A stretch of DNA of 64,000 bases from Enterobacter cloacae (GTDB lineage: Bacteria; Pseudomonadota; Gammaproteobacteria; Enterobacterales; Enterobacteriaceae): positions 2,170,001 through 2,234,000 of the forward strand of contig AP022133.1 in assembly GCA_014169315.1 (NCBI GenBank), read 5' to 3'. Positions 1 through 8,733 of this stretch are shown one piece after another. Every line of letters starts with the position of its first letter. The first letter of the stretch is position 1. Made by a program: the position numbers and the translations under genes. The notes beneath the pieces were generated by a model. It searched no databases and was not told the DNA's origin. It saw nothing but the letters and a program-made list of their open reading frames with translations.

Positions 1-2
1 TA

Positions 3-155
3 CAAAAACTGGAACACCAGTCTGGCAAGTTGGCCGACTGGGTCAGGGAGTTGTTGTGTCGGAAAAGCAACTTTGTCGTCACCTGTGCTCTGGCAAACAA
101 GCTGGCCAGAATAGCCTGGGCACTGACGGCGCGACAGCAAACTTACGAAGCATAA
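3..155 (+). pseudogene. IS110-family transposase, C-terminal end
   Basis: This frame is open from the window edge and ends in TAA at 153-155. The last 50 residues include the stretch VVTCALANKLARIAWAL, which resembles the C-terminus of IS110/IS1111-family DEDD transposases (typically alanine/asparagine/lysine followed by ARMAWA). The rest of the gene lies outside the window, so it may be complete upstream; only the end is visible here. It is followed by a long stretch without genes, as is usual for elements of the IS1111 subgroup. Confidence 0.6.
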
Positions 156-500
156 AGGCAGAAATACACCAGTTTAAACAATCATTCATCTGGTTTTGCG
201 AATACTGATATTGATGATACTAACGGCCCACCGGCCTGTTGAGGAACCTGTAAAACGGAAAGGCTCATTGAAGCCGTATATTTTCTGGAGGTTCATCAGG
301 CGCGGAACTCATCGAGGCGCGGGAATAAAATCCCATTCAGACGCCGGATAGATTCAAGCAAGCCAACTTGTCGTCAAAATCGGTGTTGCAAAAACGGGAG
401 TGACCATAGATTCCGTTTTCTGAGACGACCCCCTTATGGCAGCACTTTAAATTGAGTCTCATACAGTATCTGTTTTCTTTCTCTTCATCTCTCATGACCT
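156..500. other. Non-coding stretch after IS110-type transposase
   Basis: No convincing gene lies between the transposase stop and the DUF134 promoter. The stretch contains short GC-rich inverted segments around 228-260 and 296-320. In IS1111-type members of the IS110 family a non-coding target-recognition (bridge/seek) RNA is encoded downstream of the transposase, so this is the place to expect it. The assignment is inference, and I cannot fix the element's right end from sequence alone because these elements lack conventional terminal inverted repeats. Confidence 0.3.
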
Positions 501-560
501 GCTGCCCACTTACAGACTCCAGGGTAAAGCAAAAAATTCTCCACCGGTGAGCAGAGTATA

Positions 561-601
561 TTGCATATGCCAGTTTATGAGTGTATATATAGCATATGCC
601 A
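561..601 (+). promoter_or_regulatory. Putative DUF134 promoter with twin repeats
   Basis: A direct repeat, GCATATGCCA, occurs at 563-572 and 592-601. It brackets a TATATA -10-like box (584-589) that lies 17 bp after a weak -35-like TTGCAT (561-566). Each repeat contains the palindrome GCATATGC. The arrangement is what a repressor that blocks its own promoter would use, and the next gene encodes a DNA-binding protein. A strong Shine-Dalgarno sequence, AAGGAG, follows at about 603-608. Confidence 0.45.
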
Positions 602-614
602 ATAAGGAGCCTTC

Positions 615-935
615 ATGCCAAGACCCAGAATTCCCCGTAACATCTGTGGCCGCCCTGCGGATACCTGTTTTAAGCCCAATGCGCGACCGATGAGCCAGCT
701 TGAACATGTTCATTTAAAAGAAGATGAGTTTGAAGCGTTACGGCTGGTCGATTTACTGGGCATGCAACAGCAGGAAGCGGCTGTTGCAATGGGGGTTTCA
801 AGGCAGACACTGGCCAATGTCCTGAAAGCAGCCCGTTTTAAGGTTGTGGACTGTCTCACTCAGGGCAAGGCCTTAATAATGCACTCTGAAAGGGAAGGTG
901 TTACACAAGATGATCACAGCCATTCCAGTGAATGA
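615..935 (+). CDS. DUF134/UPF0251-family DNA-binding protein
   Basis: This 106-residue protein has the layout of the DUF134 (UPF0251) family. An N-terminal PRPRIPRNICGRP motif is followed by conserved FKPN, a segment LEHVHLKEDEFEALRLVD, and a sigma-70 region-4-like helix-turn-helix (QQQEAAVAMGVSRQTLANVLKAAR, roughly residues 51-74). The N-terminal cysteine and the other conserved residues suggest a redox- or metal-responsive regulator, but the physiological role of the family is poorly defined. An AAGGAG ribosome site lies just upstream of the ATG. Its 3' end overlaps the next gene, a NifX/NifB-like protein. DUF134 genes commonly sit beside that family, so the two are probably co-transcribed and functionally linked. 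Confidence 0.8.
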   Translation: MPRPRIPRNICGRPADTCFKPNARPMSQLEHVHLKEDEFEALRLVDLLGMQQQEAAVAMGVSRQTLANVLKAARFKVVDCLTQGKALIMHSEREGVTQDDHSHSSE

Positions 936-1371
936 CGACCGGGTAGCAAATCATTTTACCAAAGCGAGTCACCTTGTCCTGGTGGATGAGCGCGGTGTGG
1001 AGCTCAGCCGGACAGAAAATCCCGCGCTGGGCGCAGATTGTTCAGGTAAACGGAAGCTGGTTGACCTGCTGGTTCAACAGCAAGTCAGCCGCGTTGTGGT
1101 CCGTAACATCGGGGAACGGATGCTGGGTAAATTACTGGGGCATCAGATCGCGGTGTACCAGACTGACTGTGGTCGTCGTTTGTTCACTGAACTGTGTGAT
1201 CCGGATACCCGTGTTCTGACTGAACTGAATAAGCCGGAGCAGGGACGCCAGTCCTTTCATCATGAGGCGAAAGGGAAAAAATGCTGTCACTCTGACGGGA
1301 ACACAGCAGAAAATGCGTGCCAGGGTGGGCGTCAGCATCATCACGGAAACGGGCGCTGTTGCCATTCATGA
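910..1371 (+). CDS. NifX/NifB-like (FeMo-co family) protein, His/Cys tail
   Basis: The first 100 or so residues (MITAIPVNDDRVANHFTKAS and on to the VVVRNIGERMLGKLLGHQIAVYQ segment) match the dinitrogenase iron-molybdenum cofactor biosynthesis fold (PF02579, NifX/NifY/MTH1175 type). These are small Fe-S or cofactor carriers that also occur in non-nitrogen-fixing bacteria. The last 40 residues are unusual, with several HH, CC and CCH clusters ending in NGRCCHS, and look like a metal-binding tail. I chose ATG 910, which overlaps the preceding gene by 26 bp; a GTG at 898 is an alternative. No nif genes are nearby, so nitrogen fixation is not implied. The metal and the partner protein are unknown. 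Confidence 0.75.
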   Translation: MITAIPVNDDRVANHFTKASHLVLVDERGVELSRTENPALGADCSGKRKLVDLLVQQQVSRVVVRNIGERMLGKLLGHQIAVYQTDCGRRLFTELCDPDTRVLTELNKPEQGRQSFHHEAKGKKCCHSDGNTAENACQGGRQHHHGNGRCCHS

Positions 1372-1531
1372 GTTTATTTCATCACGGGCGGTGATTTTTA
1401 TCAGACCCGTATTGTGTATAAACCAGGAGCCGGAATGTGTGGAGGAGGCAGTAATGATGCCGGGGGAGCCCCTCAGCTGACTGAATTCCGGATGCCTCCC
1501 GTCAGTACAACCGGACGCTGAGCAGAAACAG

Positions 1532-1969
1532 ATGAATTGTTATCTTGATGCCAGAAAGGCCCATACCTGTTGTATGGTCTGTAGTTCCCGCGACAACAAC
1601 CCTGATACGGTGAACTTAATGTTTTCAGAGCACCCGGATGGCTCTGTATGTGCGGACTACACGGCCAATCACAGGCATCAGGGGTATACGGGTCTTTTAC
1701 ATGGCGGAATGACGAGTACCCTGCTGGATGCAGCAATGACTCATTGTTTGTTCATGCAGGGTGTGCAAGCCCTGACGGCTGAACTGACGGTAAGATTCAT
1801 TTCACCCGTTTGTACCGGAGACAAACTGATGGTATGTGCCAGACTGCTTGGGCAACGCAGGGGGATTTACCTGCTTGAAGCATGGCTGACAAAAGGACAG
1901 CAGACAGTGGCACGTGCCACGGCGAAATTCATTGTTCCGTCGCAGGATATTGCTCTGGCGCATCGCTAG
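1532..1969 (+). CDS. PaaI-type hotdog-fold thioesterase
   Basis: This 145-residue protein has the hotdog thioesterase signature LLHGGMTSTLLDAAMTH (roughly residues 55-71), followed by the beta strands LTAELTVRFISPV and a C-terminal VARATAKFIV strand. In PaaI/YbgC-type enzymes the HGG loop and the acidic residue in the following helix hydrolyse acyl-CoA thioesters. The protein begins with a cysteine-containing segment (CCMVCSSRDNN) that resembles a small metal- or redox-binding loop. The substrate cannot be read from the sequence. It lies 160 bp after the NifX-like gene on the same strand. The intervening 1372-1531 shows no clear gene. Confidence 0.75.
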   Translation: MNCYLDARKAHTCCMVCSSRDNNPDTVNLMFSEHPDGSVCADYTANHRHQGYTGLLHGGMTSTLLDAAMTHCLFMQGVQALTAELTVRFISPVCTGDKLMVCARLLGQRRGIYLLEAWLTKGQQTVARATAKFIVPSQDIALAHR

Positions 1970-2083
1970 TGTGACAGACGACAGGTGTACCTGGTTATTA
2001 TAAAAATTTGAGGCGTGTTTTGCTCAGACCGGAAAGAATAATCGCATATCGTATATTCCACTGAAACCGTGTAAGAGGTAGTT

Positions 2084-2560
2084 ATGAGTAAACAAATCAT
2101 TGATATTGGTATTGCTGAATCATCCCGGGTGGAGATTGCAGACGGCCTGTCCCGGCTTCTTGCTGACACCTATACCCTGTATATAAAAACACATTACTAT
2201 CACTGGAATGTAACTGGCCCCATGTTTAACAGCTTACATTTAATGTTTGAAAATCAATACAATGAGCTGGCCACTGCCGTTGATGATATCGCTGAACGTA
2301 TACGCTCGCTCGGATGCTTCGCGCCCGGCACATATCATGAATTTTCACGTTTAACAGCGGTTAATGAAGATAAGGATATTCCGGCAGCAAAAAACATGAT
2401 TGAAAATCTTGTCCAGGGCCAGGAGACCGTGGTTAAAACTGCACGCTCCCTGTTCCCGCTCGTTAATAATGCGAATGATGAAGCCACAGCAGATCTGCTT
2501 ACACAACGTATCCAGTTACATGAGAAAACTGCCTGGATGTTGCGTAGCCTGCTTGAATAA
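2084..2560 (+). CDS. Dps-family ferritin-like protein
   Basis: At 158 residues this is the usual Dps length. The ferroxidase-centre signature is clear: [21 protein letters not shown], then [20 protein letters not shown] (roughly residues 36-76). These carry the His, Asp and Glu iron ligands used at the dimer interface of Dps dodecamers. Such proteins oxidise Fe(II) with hydrogen peroxide, store iron and may protect DNA. The N-terminus is short with few lysines, so DNA binding of the E. coli Dps type is uncertain. It differs from core E. coli dps and belongs to the mobile cargo. A Shine-Dalgarno AGAGGTAG precedes the ATG, and a terminator-like repeat follows the gene. Confidence 0.85.
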   Translation: MSKQIIDIGIAESSRVEIADGLSRLLADTYTLYIKTHYYHWNVTGPMFNSLHLMFENQYNELATAVDDIAERIRSLGCFAPGTYHEFSRLTAVNEDKDIPAAKNMIENLVQGQETVVKTARSLFPLVNNANDEATADLLTQRIQLHEKTAWMLRSLLE

Positions 2561-2592
2561 TGTCACCCTGTGGCAGCAGAAAAAACGGTTTG

Positions 2593-2649
2593 TCAGCCAC
2601 AGGCTATTACTGACAGTGCAGAATCATCCGTGTTCCTGTGGCTGTTTTT
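2593..2649 (+). terminator. Terminator-like repeat after dps-family gene
   Basis: Ten-base arms CAGCCACAGG (2593-2602) and CCTGTGGCTG (2634-2643) are perfect complements and are followed directly by a T run. The 31-base loop is long for an intrinsic terminator. The remainder up to the end of the ArsR gene (2650-2864) shows no gene. Confidence 0.5.
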
Positions 2650-2864
2650 TCTGACCGTCACAGTATTAAACACCATTGAATCAGTGGGTTAATCAGTGAA
2701 TGCGTGAACGAGAAATACAGTCCGTGACGGGCATCATCGGCTGGTATATCCGGACCACTGTTGTTTTCCCGTTAAGGTATCGCAGGTTCCGGTCTGGCAT
2801 TTCACAGCCTGAACAGGGTTAATGATGCATGGATAAAACGGTTTACGGGGAAAGCAGGATCATA

Positions 2865-3215
2865 TTATTCGTTGTTATGGCTTCCTTTACCGGTGCCTGC
2901 CTGCGGGCAGTAGAGATCATATAAGGTATTTAACAACGTCATGATACGGTTATCCTCAATACGGTAATATACCATTTTACCTGCCCGTCGGGTCTCGACC
3001 AGCTTCAGGCGGCGCATTACACCCAGCTGCTGGGACAGGGTCGGCTGAGTGATACCGACCGCCGCTTCCAGCCCGGCCACATTCGCTTCCCCCAGGCTTA
3101 ACTGACACATCAACAGCAACCGGTCGCTGTTGGCCAGTCCCCGTAAGACATCTGCTGCCCTCAGGGCCGCATTCTTCATATCTGTCTGACGTTTTGTGTC
3201 TTCATTCATGAGCAT
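2865..3215 (-). CDS. ArsR/SmtB-family repressor, SqrR/BigR-like
   Basis: This is a winged-helix ArsR protein of 116 residues, with the recognition helix in GITQPTLSQQLGVMRRLKLVETRRAGKMVYYRI. It lacks the ELCVC metal box of ArsR. It has two cysteines, at about residues 37 (LLMCQLSLGE) and 103 (YDLYCPQ). Their 66-residue separation is the same as that of the persulfide-sensing pair in SqrR/BigR-type regulators, where a sulfur bridge between them releases DNA. The gene is divergent from a CoA-disulfide reductase/rhodanese fusion, which is the expected target of such a sensor. Start choice is uncertain; internal ATGs lie 2 and 12 codons further in. Persulfide sensing is inferred from cysteine spacing and context. 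Confidence 0.8.
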   Translation of the reverse strand: MLMNEDTKRQTDMKNAALRAADVLRGLANSDRLLLMCQLSLGEANVAGLEAAVGITQPTLSQQLGVMRRLKLVETRRAGKMVYYRIEDNRIMTLLNTLYDLYCPQAGTGKGSHNNE

Positions 3216-3240
3216 TGCTGATTTCTCATACTATGTGTTT

Positions 3241-3270
3241 TTATATAATATAATTTAGTATACTAACGGT
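3241..3270. promoter_or_regulatory. Divergent promoter/operator of ArsR and CoA-disulfide reductase genes
   Basis: The divergent gap contains two overlapping TATAAT hexamers (3244-3249 and 3249-3254) and a perfect 12-bp palindrome TTAGTATACTAA at 3255-3266. AT-rich palindromes next to the -10 box are typical operators of SqrR/BigR/YgaV-type repressors. One protein bound here could control both genes. Confidence 0.5.
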
Positions 3271-3376
3271 ATCGTAATTTTGCCATCGTGTTCGTCAGGT
3301 CTGCAGCGTCCTGCCGGCCCGGGGAAACGATTATATCTGGCAGGCATTTTTGCCCCGGGTGAACAGAGAGGATGTA

Positions 3377-5035
3377 ATGAAAATAGTGATTGTTGGTGGT
3401 GTTGCCGGCGGGGCATCCGCTGCAGCCAGAGCTCGTCGGTTATCAGAGGATGTCAGTATTGTTGTGTTTGAACGGGGAAGCGATGTCTCTTTCGCCAACT
3501 GTGGATTACCTTATCATATAGGCGGAAAAATTCCTTTAAGGCAGTCACTGATTCTGAAAACCCCGGAGGATTTTAAATCCCGCTTTAACATAGACGTCCG
3601 TATCTGTCATGAAGTGACGTCAGTGGATCCGGTTAATAAAACGGTGACGGTTAAAAATCTGACCTCAGGGGAGGTCTATAGCGAAGAATGGGATCGTCTG
3701 CTCCTCAGTACCGGCGCCGCTCCGGTTGTCCCTCCTTTGCCCGGGCTACAGGAAGAGGGTGTCTTTACGCTGCGAAATCTTACTGACATGGATGCTATCC
3801 TGGGGTGGATTGAGCAACATCACGTAGCTCACACCACGCTTGTCGGGGGGGGATTTATCGGACTTGAAGTGATGGAGGCTCTGAGCGAACGGGGGATCAG
3901 TGTGACCCTGCTGGAGATGGGGGAACAGGTTATGGCTCCGGTTGATCCTGAAATGGCATCTGCCCTGCATCAGGAAATCCGGAGTCATGGCGTGGATCTG
4001 CGTCTCAGAACGGCGCTCACCGAGGTACTGCGGACAGAGACGGGATTCCGCGTTGCACTGTCTGAGGGTGGGTTTCTGCAGACCGACATGGTTATTCTCG
4101 CCATCGGGGTAAAACCTGAGAACAGCCTTGCCACAGGAGCCGGGCTCGCAGTGGGTAAACGGGGAGGCATAAGCGTCAATGCCTGTATGCAGACCAGTAT
4201 CCCTGACATCTACGCCGTGGGGGATGCCGTTGAAACTCCAGACTTTGTCTTTCAGGAACCCGCTAATTTTCCTCTGGCAGGGCCCGCCAACCGCCAGGGA
4301 CGCATTGCTGCTGATAACATGCTAGATCGTCACAGCCTTTACCATGGCAGTCAGGGGACATCCATTTGTAAGGTATTTTCGCTGAGTATTGGCAGCGTCG
4401 GTGCGAATGAAAAGCAGCTGAAAGTTCATGGCACCCGATACGAGAAGGTTTACGTCCATGCCGCTGATCATGCCGGTTACTACCCGGGGGCAACGATGAT
4501 CAGTCTGAAACTGCTGTTCAGCCCCGATACCGGTAAAATTCTCGGGGCTCAGGCATCAGGGAAAAAAGGGGTTGATAAACGCATCGATGTCCTGTCTGTC
4601 GCACAGCGCGCGGGGCTTACCGTCAACGATCTCGAACATCTTGAGCTGACTTATGCTCCACCTTTTAACAGTGCAAGGGACGTCGTTAACCAGGCTGGTA
4701 TGGTGGCGACAAATGTAATGAAAGGAGATACGGTCATATGTCATGTCAGCGATGTGTTACAACGGGAACCGGGCAGTTATTGTTTACTTGATATTCGCTC
4801 TCCTGCCGAACTGAAACAATTTGGCGAATATCCTGACGCGCTATCCATTCCACTGGATTCCCTGCGGGAGAATCTTGAAAAAGTGCCTAAAGATAAAGAG
4901 ATTTTTATAGGGTGCCAGAGTGGCCTGCGCGGGCATGTGGCATACCGTATTCTTCAGGCCCACGGCTTCAGGACATATAATCTGAGTGGTGGCTTTATAA
5001 CCTGGCAGGCGGTAACGGAGTCAATAAGTAAATAA
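3377..5035 (+). CDS. CoA-disulfide/persulfide reductase with rhodanese domain
   Basis: This 552-residue flavoprotein starts with the FAD-binding VIVGGVAGGASAAARARR. The single active cysteine C42 lies in SFANCGLPYHIGG, as in CoA-disulfide reductases. An NAD(P)H-binding TTLVGGGFIGLEVME segment and the second FAD motif IYAVGDAVE follow, then a C-terminal rhodanese domain with the loop GCQSGLRG (catalytic C513). CoADR-rhodanese fusions reduce CoA persulfide or polysulfide and release sulfide in the cytoplasm. The ATG at 3377 has AGAGGA 5 bp upstream and gives the family-typical N-terminus; an earlier in-frame start adds nine unconvincing residues. It is divergent from the two-cysteine ArsR gene, which fits inducible reactive-sulfur detoxification. 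Confidence 0.88.
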   Translation: MKIVIVGGVAGGASAAARARRLSEDVSIVVFERGSDVSFANCGLPYHIGGKIPLRQSLILKTPEDFKSRFNIDVRICHEVTSVDPVNKTVTVKNLTSGEVYSEEWDRLLLSTGAAPVVPPLPGLQEEGVFTLRNLTDMDAILGWIEQHHVAHTTLVGGGFIGLEVMEALSERGISVTLLEMGEQVMAPVDPEMASALHQEIRSHGVDLRLRTALTEVLRTETGFRVALSEGGFLQTDMVILAIGVKPENSLATGAGLAVGKRGGISVNACMQTSIPDIYAVGDAVETPDFVFQEPANFPLAGPANRQGRIAADNMLDRHSLYHGSQGTSICKVFSLSIGSVGANEKQLKVHGTRYEKVYVHAADHAGYYPGATMISLKLLFSPDTGKILGAQASGKKGVDKRIDVLSVAQRAGLTVNDLEHLELTYAPPFNSARDVVNQAGMVATNVMKGDTVICHVSDVLQREPGSYCLLDIRSPAELKQFGEYPDALSIPLDSLRENLEKVPKDKEIFIGCQSGLRGHVAYRILQAHGFRTYNLSGGFITWQAVTESISK

Positions 5036-5042
5036 GAGATGA

Positions 5043-5062
5043 GGTGCCATACACATGGCACC
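5043..5062 (+). terminator. Perfect hairpin after reductase gene
   Basis: GGTGCCAT and ATGGCACC form a perfect 8-bp stem with a four-base ACAC loop, 8 bp after the reductase stop. No T run follows, so it may instead stabilise the mRNA end. Confidence 0.4.
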
Positions 5063-5156
5063 CTGAATCGCCACAGGTTTAACAGTGAAGTGGTCTGCTG
5101 AATTTGTTCACCTGAACAGAGGTGTGGACTGACCCCGCACCGTTATAAGGACAGTT

Positions 5157-5213
5157 ATGAAAAAAATAACTTTTCAGATCAGGCATATAATGTCAGATTC
5201 ATGGTCACTATAG
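5157..5213 (+). CDS. Possible 18-residue peptide or gene remnant
   Basis: An ATG with a reasonable Shine-Dalgarno (TAAGGACAG) opens an 18-codon frame, MKKITFQIRHIMSDSWSL, ending in TAG. The MKK start looks like a genuine gene beginning, so this could be the surviving 5' end of a decayed gene rather than a functional peptide. I do not recognise it. Confidence 0.2.
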   Translation: MKKITFQIRHIMSDSWSL

Positions 5214-5280
5214 GAATGGCAAGGACTGGATTTTCATTTTGCAGCCATCAGGCTGCTTAGTTCAGAGATAGGTCTGTGTA

Positions 5281-5745
5281 ATGCGTAACTTCGTGACTCG
5301 ATTGAGAGTATGGTTTCCGCCCCCACTCATCTTATTGCTGTTTTTCGTCACTGATGTGTTGACTGCAATCCCGCGTTTTACCTTCGACATCGTGAATATA
5401 GTGCTAAGCGTGTTGCTGACCGGTGTTTGTATTACCATGATACTGCACACCGCTTGGCAGATGAGCACGAACGGCACGACGCTTAATCCGCTTCATCCGG
5501 ATAGAACCACCAAGCTGGTAACTGTCGGTTGTTACGCATGGAGTCGAAACCCTATTTACCTTGGAATGAGCGGGCTCCAGTTATCCGTTGCTCTCTGCTT
5601 TGGCAGCCTGGTGGGGATACTTGCTGTACCGTTGTTTATGTTTGTAGTAGCCAGATTACATATCCATGTTGAAGAGGTACAGCTTCGAAAACGTTTCGGG
5701 TTGGAATGGGAACGCTATACCCAACGGGTTCGTCGCTGGTTATAG
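5281..5745 (+). CDS. Isoprenylcysteine methyltransferase-like membrane protein
   Basis: This 154-residue protein has about four hydrophobic segments (near residues 13-30, 36-56, 95-125). The ICMT/phospholipid methyltransferase C-terminal motif is present: TVGCYAWSRNPIYLGM (roughly residues 80-95), then VARLHIHVEEVQLRKRFGLEWERYTQRVRRWL. In this superfamily the RNPIYLG and EExxLxxxFGxxYxxY segments bind S-adenosylmethionine at the membrane. The methylated substrate in bacteria is usually unknown. It is the last cargo gene before the IS element; about 130 bp of featureless sequence separate them. Function beyond membrane methyltransferase is not supported. Confidence 0.75.
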   Translation: MRNFVTRLRVWFPPPLILLLFFVTDVLTAIPRFTFDIVNIVLSVLLTGVCITMILHTAWQMSTNGTTLNPLHPDRTTKLVTVGCYAWSRNPIYLGMSGLQLSVALCFGSLVGILAVPLFMFVVARLHIHVEEVQLRKRFGLEWERYTQRVRRWL

Positions 5746-5877
5746 CAACCCCGTGGTGTTGCAGGAGACAAATAACGTCGAAATCATAAAGAAAAGAATT
5801 CATCATCCTTGAGCTTTTATATCGTAATCGTAAACCAGGTGCCGTATGTAGCCATTGAGCCAGTGCTGGTACCTTAG

Positions 5878-7073
<1,196 letters not shown>

Positions 7074-7373
7074 TTAATCAATACCGCGTCACAGCCTGCC
7101 GATCCTTCATTACAGGTCTTCATTCCTGCCGGTGGCAATCTTCTTTCGCCCGGCGATGGATGGTTTGAACCCGTGGTGGAAATCGGTGATGAAGTACAAG
7201 CAGGTGATCTGGCTGGATGGCTTCACCGCCTCTCAGAACCAGAAGCCATACCGCAGGCTATACATTTTAAGGTCAAGGGACGGGTCTATTCTCAGCGCAC
7301 TTTTGGTGCTACGTCTCAGGGCAACAGTCTTGCGGTTTTGGTACAAAACCTGTCGAATAAGGAACGCTCATGA
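7074..7373 (+). pseudogene. Aspartoacylase/AstE-family deacylase, 3' fragment
   Basis: Directly after the IS end, an open frame continues to TGA at 7371-7373. It encodes the C-terminal domain of the succinylglutamate desuccinylase/aspartoacylase family: VFIPAGGNLLSPGDGWFEPVVEIGDEVQAGDLAGWLH, then FKVKGRVYSQRTFGATSQGNSLAVL, a biotinyl-like beta barrel. The zinc-binding catalytic half (HxxE...H) is missing, so the product is inactive. Its stop overlaps the next start (ATGA), showing an original operon with the dehydratase. DoeB-type N-acetyl-diaminobutyrate deacetylases, which pair with EutB-type dehydratases in ectoine catabolism, belong to this family; that link is speculative here. Confidence 0.7.
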
Positions 7374-8311
7374 ATCAGGATATCACCCTGTCGGACTATC
7401 AGGCTTCTCTGGATCGAGTACGACCGTGGGTGCGCAAAACGCCGCTTGTTGAAACGGCACCCTGGCAGCCCGTGCCGGGAATTGAGCTCAGACTGAAAGC
7501 TGAATGTTGTCAGGTAACCGGCTCGTTTAAAGCCCGAGGTGCATTTAACCGTGTCCTCAATCTCCCACTCTCAGTTCGTCAGCAGGGGTTAGCCACTGCG
7601 TCAGGGGGAAATTTCGGTGCGGCAGTCGCTTACGTAGGGCAGCAACTCAGCATACCCGCAGATGTCTTTGTGATGAATACCAGCACGGATCTGACGCGAA
7701 AGCGTATTGAAAGTTACGGAGCAAAACTGACTGTTGAAGGCGACTTCCGGGATCAAAGCTGGGATGCTGCCGGCGTTCGAGTAAAGGAAACGGGGGGCGC
7801 ATTACTTCACCCCTATGCTGACAGAGATGTCGTCATTGGTCAGGGAACCATCGTGCTGGAAATTCTGGAGCAATGGCCAGAGGTTGACACACTGGTCGTT
7901 TCAATCGGCGGTGGCGGACTTATCGCTGGGGTGGCACAGGCAGCCAAGCTGCTTAAACCTGACATTCGTATCATTGGTGTTGAAGCAGCGGGATGCCCGA
8001 TGATGTGGACCAGCCGTCAGCAGCAAAAAATCGTAAAACTGGAGAATGTAAAAACGATTGTTCCCATCCTTGCGGCACGTTCAACAGAAGCGATTAATTT
8101 TGCATTGACGGAGCAGTATGTAGACGAGATTGTCCTCGTCCCTGAAGACCAGGTAGAAGCGTCAGCACGGGAAGTATGGGCGTCGACAGGGCTGGCAATT
8201 GAATTGGGCGCGGCTACGGCTGTTGCGGCCGTAACAAGAAGATGCTTCGTCACAAACCCCGATGAGAAAATCGCTGTTGTTTTGTGTGGGAGTGGGACTA
8301 ACGGTATGTGA
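7370..8311 (+). CDS. PLP-dependent serine/threonine dehydratase-like enzyme
   Basis: This 313-residue fold-type II PLP enzyme has the Schiff-base lysine in CCQVTGSFKARGAFNR (about residue 53), the substrate loop ATASGGNFGAAVAY, the phosphate-binding glycines VVSIGGGGLIAGVA and a C-terminal CGSGTNG. These are the hallmarks of threonine/serine dehydratases and their relatives (threo-hydroxyaspartate lyase, EutB). There is no C-terminal regulatory ACT domain, so it is a catabolic-type enzyme. The start overlaps the stop of the truncated deacylase by 4 bp, so transcription from the native operon has been cut by the IS. The exact substrate cannot be decided from the sequence. Confidence 0.85.
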   Translation: MNQDITLSDYQASLDRVRPWVRKTPLVETAPWQPVPGIELRLKAECCQVTGSFKARGAFNRVLNLPLSVRQQGLATASGGNFGAAVAYVGQQLSIPADVFVMNTSTDLTRKRIESYGAKLTVEGDFRDQSWDAAGVRVKETGGALLHPYADRDVVIGQGTIVLEILEQWPEVDTLVVSIGGGGLIAGVAQAAKLLKPDIRIIGVEAAGCPMMWTSRQQQKIVKLENVKTIVPILAARSTEAINFALTEQYVDEIVLVPEDQVEASAREVWASTGLAIELGAATAVAAVTRRCFVTNPDEKIAVVLCGSGTNGM

Positions 8312-8733
8312 TCCGGGTCGTTAACGGATAAGACAGTTTTCTCATCTGTAGCGTAACAGGCGGTGTTGTAGGCAGGATGCCATACCGCCTTGGCGATGCG
8401 CATATGCAGTAACGGCCTCTCCATTTCAATACGTTGTAGCTTTTTATTTAACTCACGTACTCCACTCACCAAAAGCAACGTGATTGCGAATGCAACGCAG
8501 CCTAGTTGTGAATGCAATGTCACTTATTGTTAAAAAAGATCATTCTTTTTGTGTGGTTGATCACGGTTCTTTATGAGGTATCCCTTACACTGCCAGCAGA
8601 TGTTCAGCCTGCGCTTTTGCTATTTTCGCCATGGCATCATTCTATTTTGCTGTGATGAAGCTGTTTCCATGACCAGGATTCAGGAGCCTAAATGGACATT
8701 CTTATAGCCATTATGACGAAATAGGGGAAAACG
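8312..8733. other. Intergenic region before alcohol dehydrogenase
   Basis: I see no convincing gene in these 422 bp. The sequence is AT-rich from about 8430 and includes promoter-like TTGTTAAAAAAGAT stretches (8525 onward). A minus-strand open frame covers part of it but continues antisense into the dehydratase gene and matches no family. The last part carries the AGGGGAAA ribosome site of the dehydrogenase. Confidence 0.5.

Noticed and set aside
898..909. GTG start for the NifX-like gene
   Set aside because: ATG 910 gives the family-typical N-terminus (MITAIPVNDD); the GTG adds four unsupported residues.
8017..8523. Minus-strand open frame of 168 codons
   Set aside because: Two thirds is antisense to the dehydratase gene; no recognisable domain or ribosome site.
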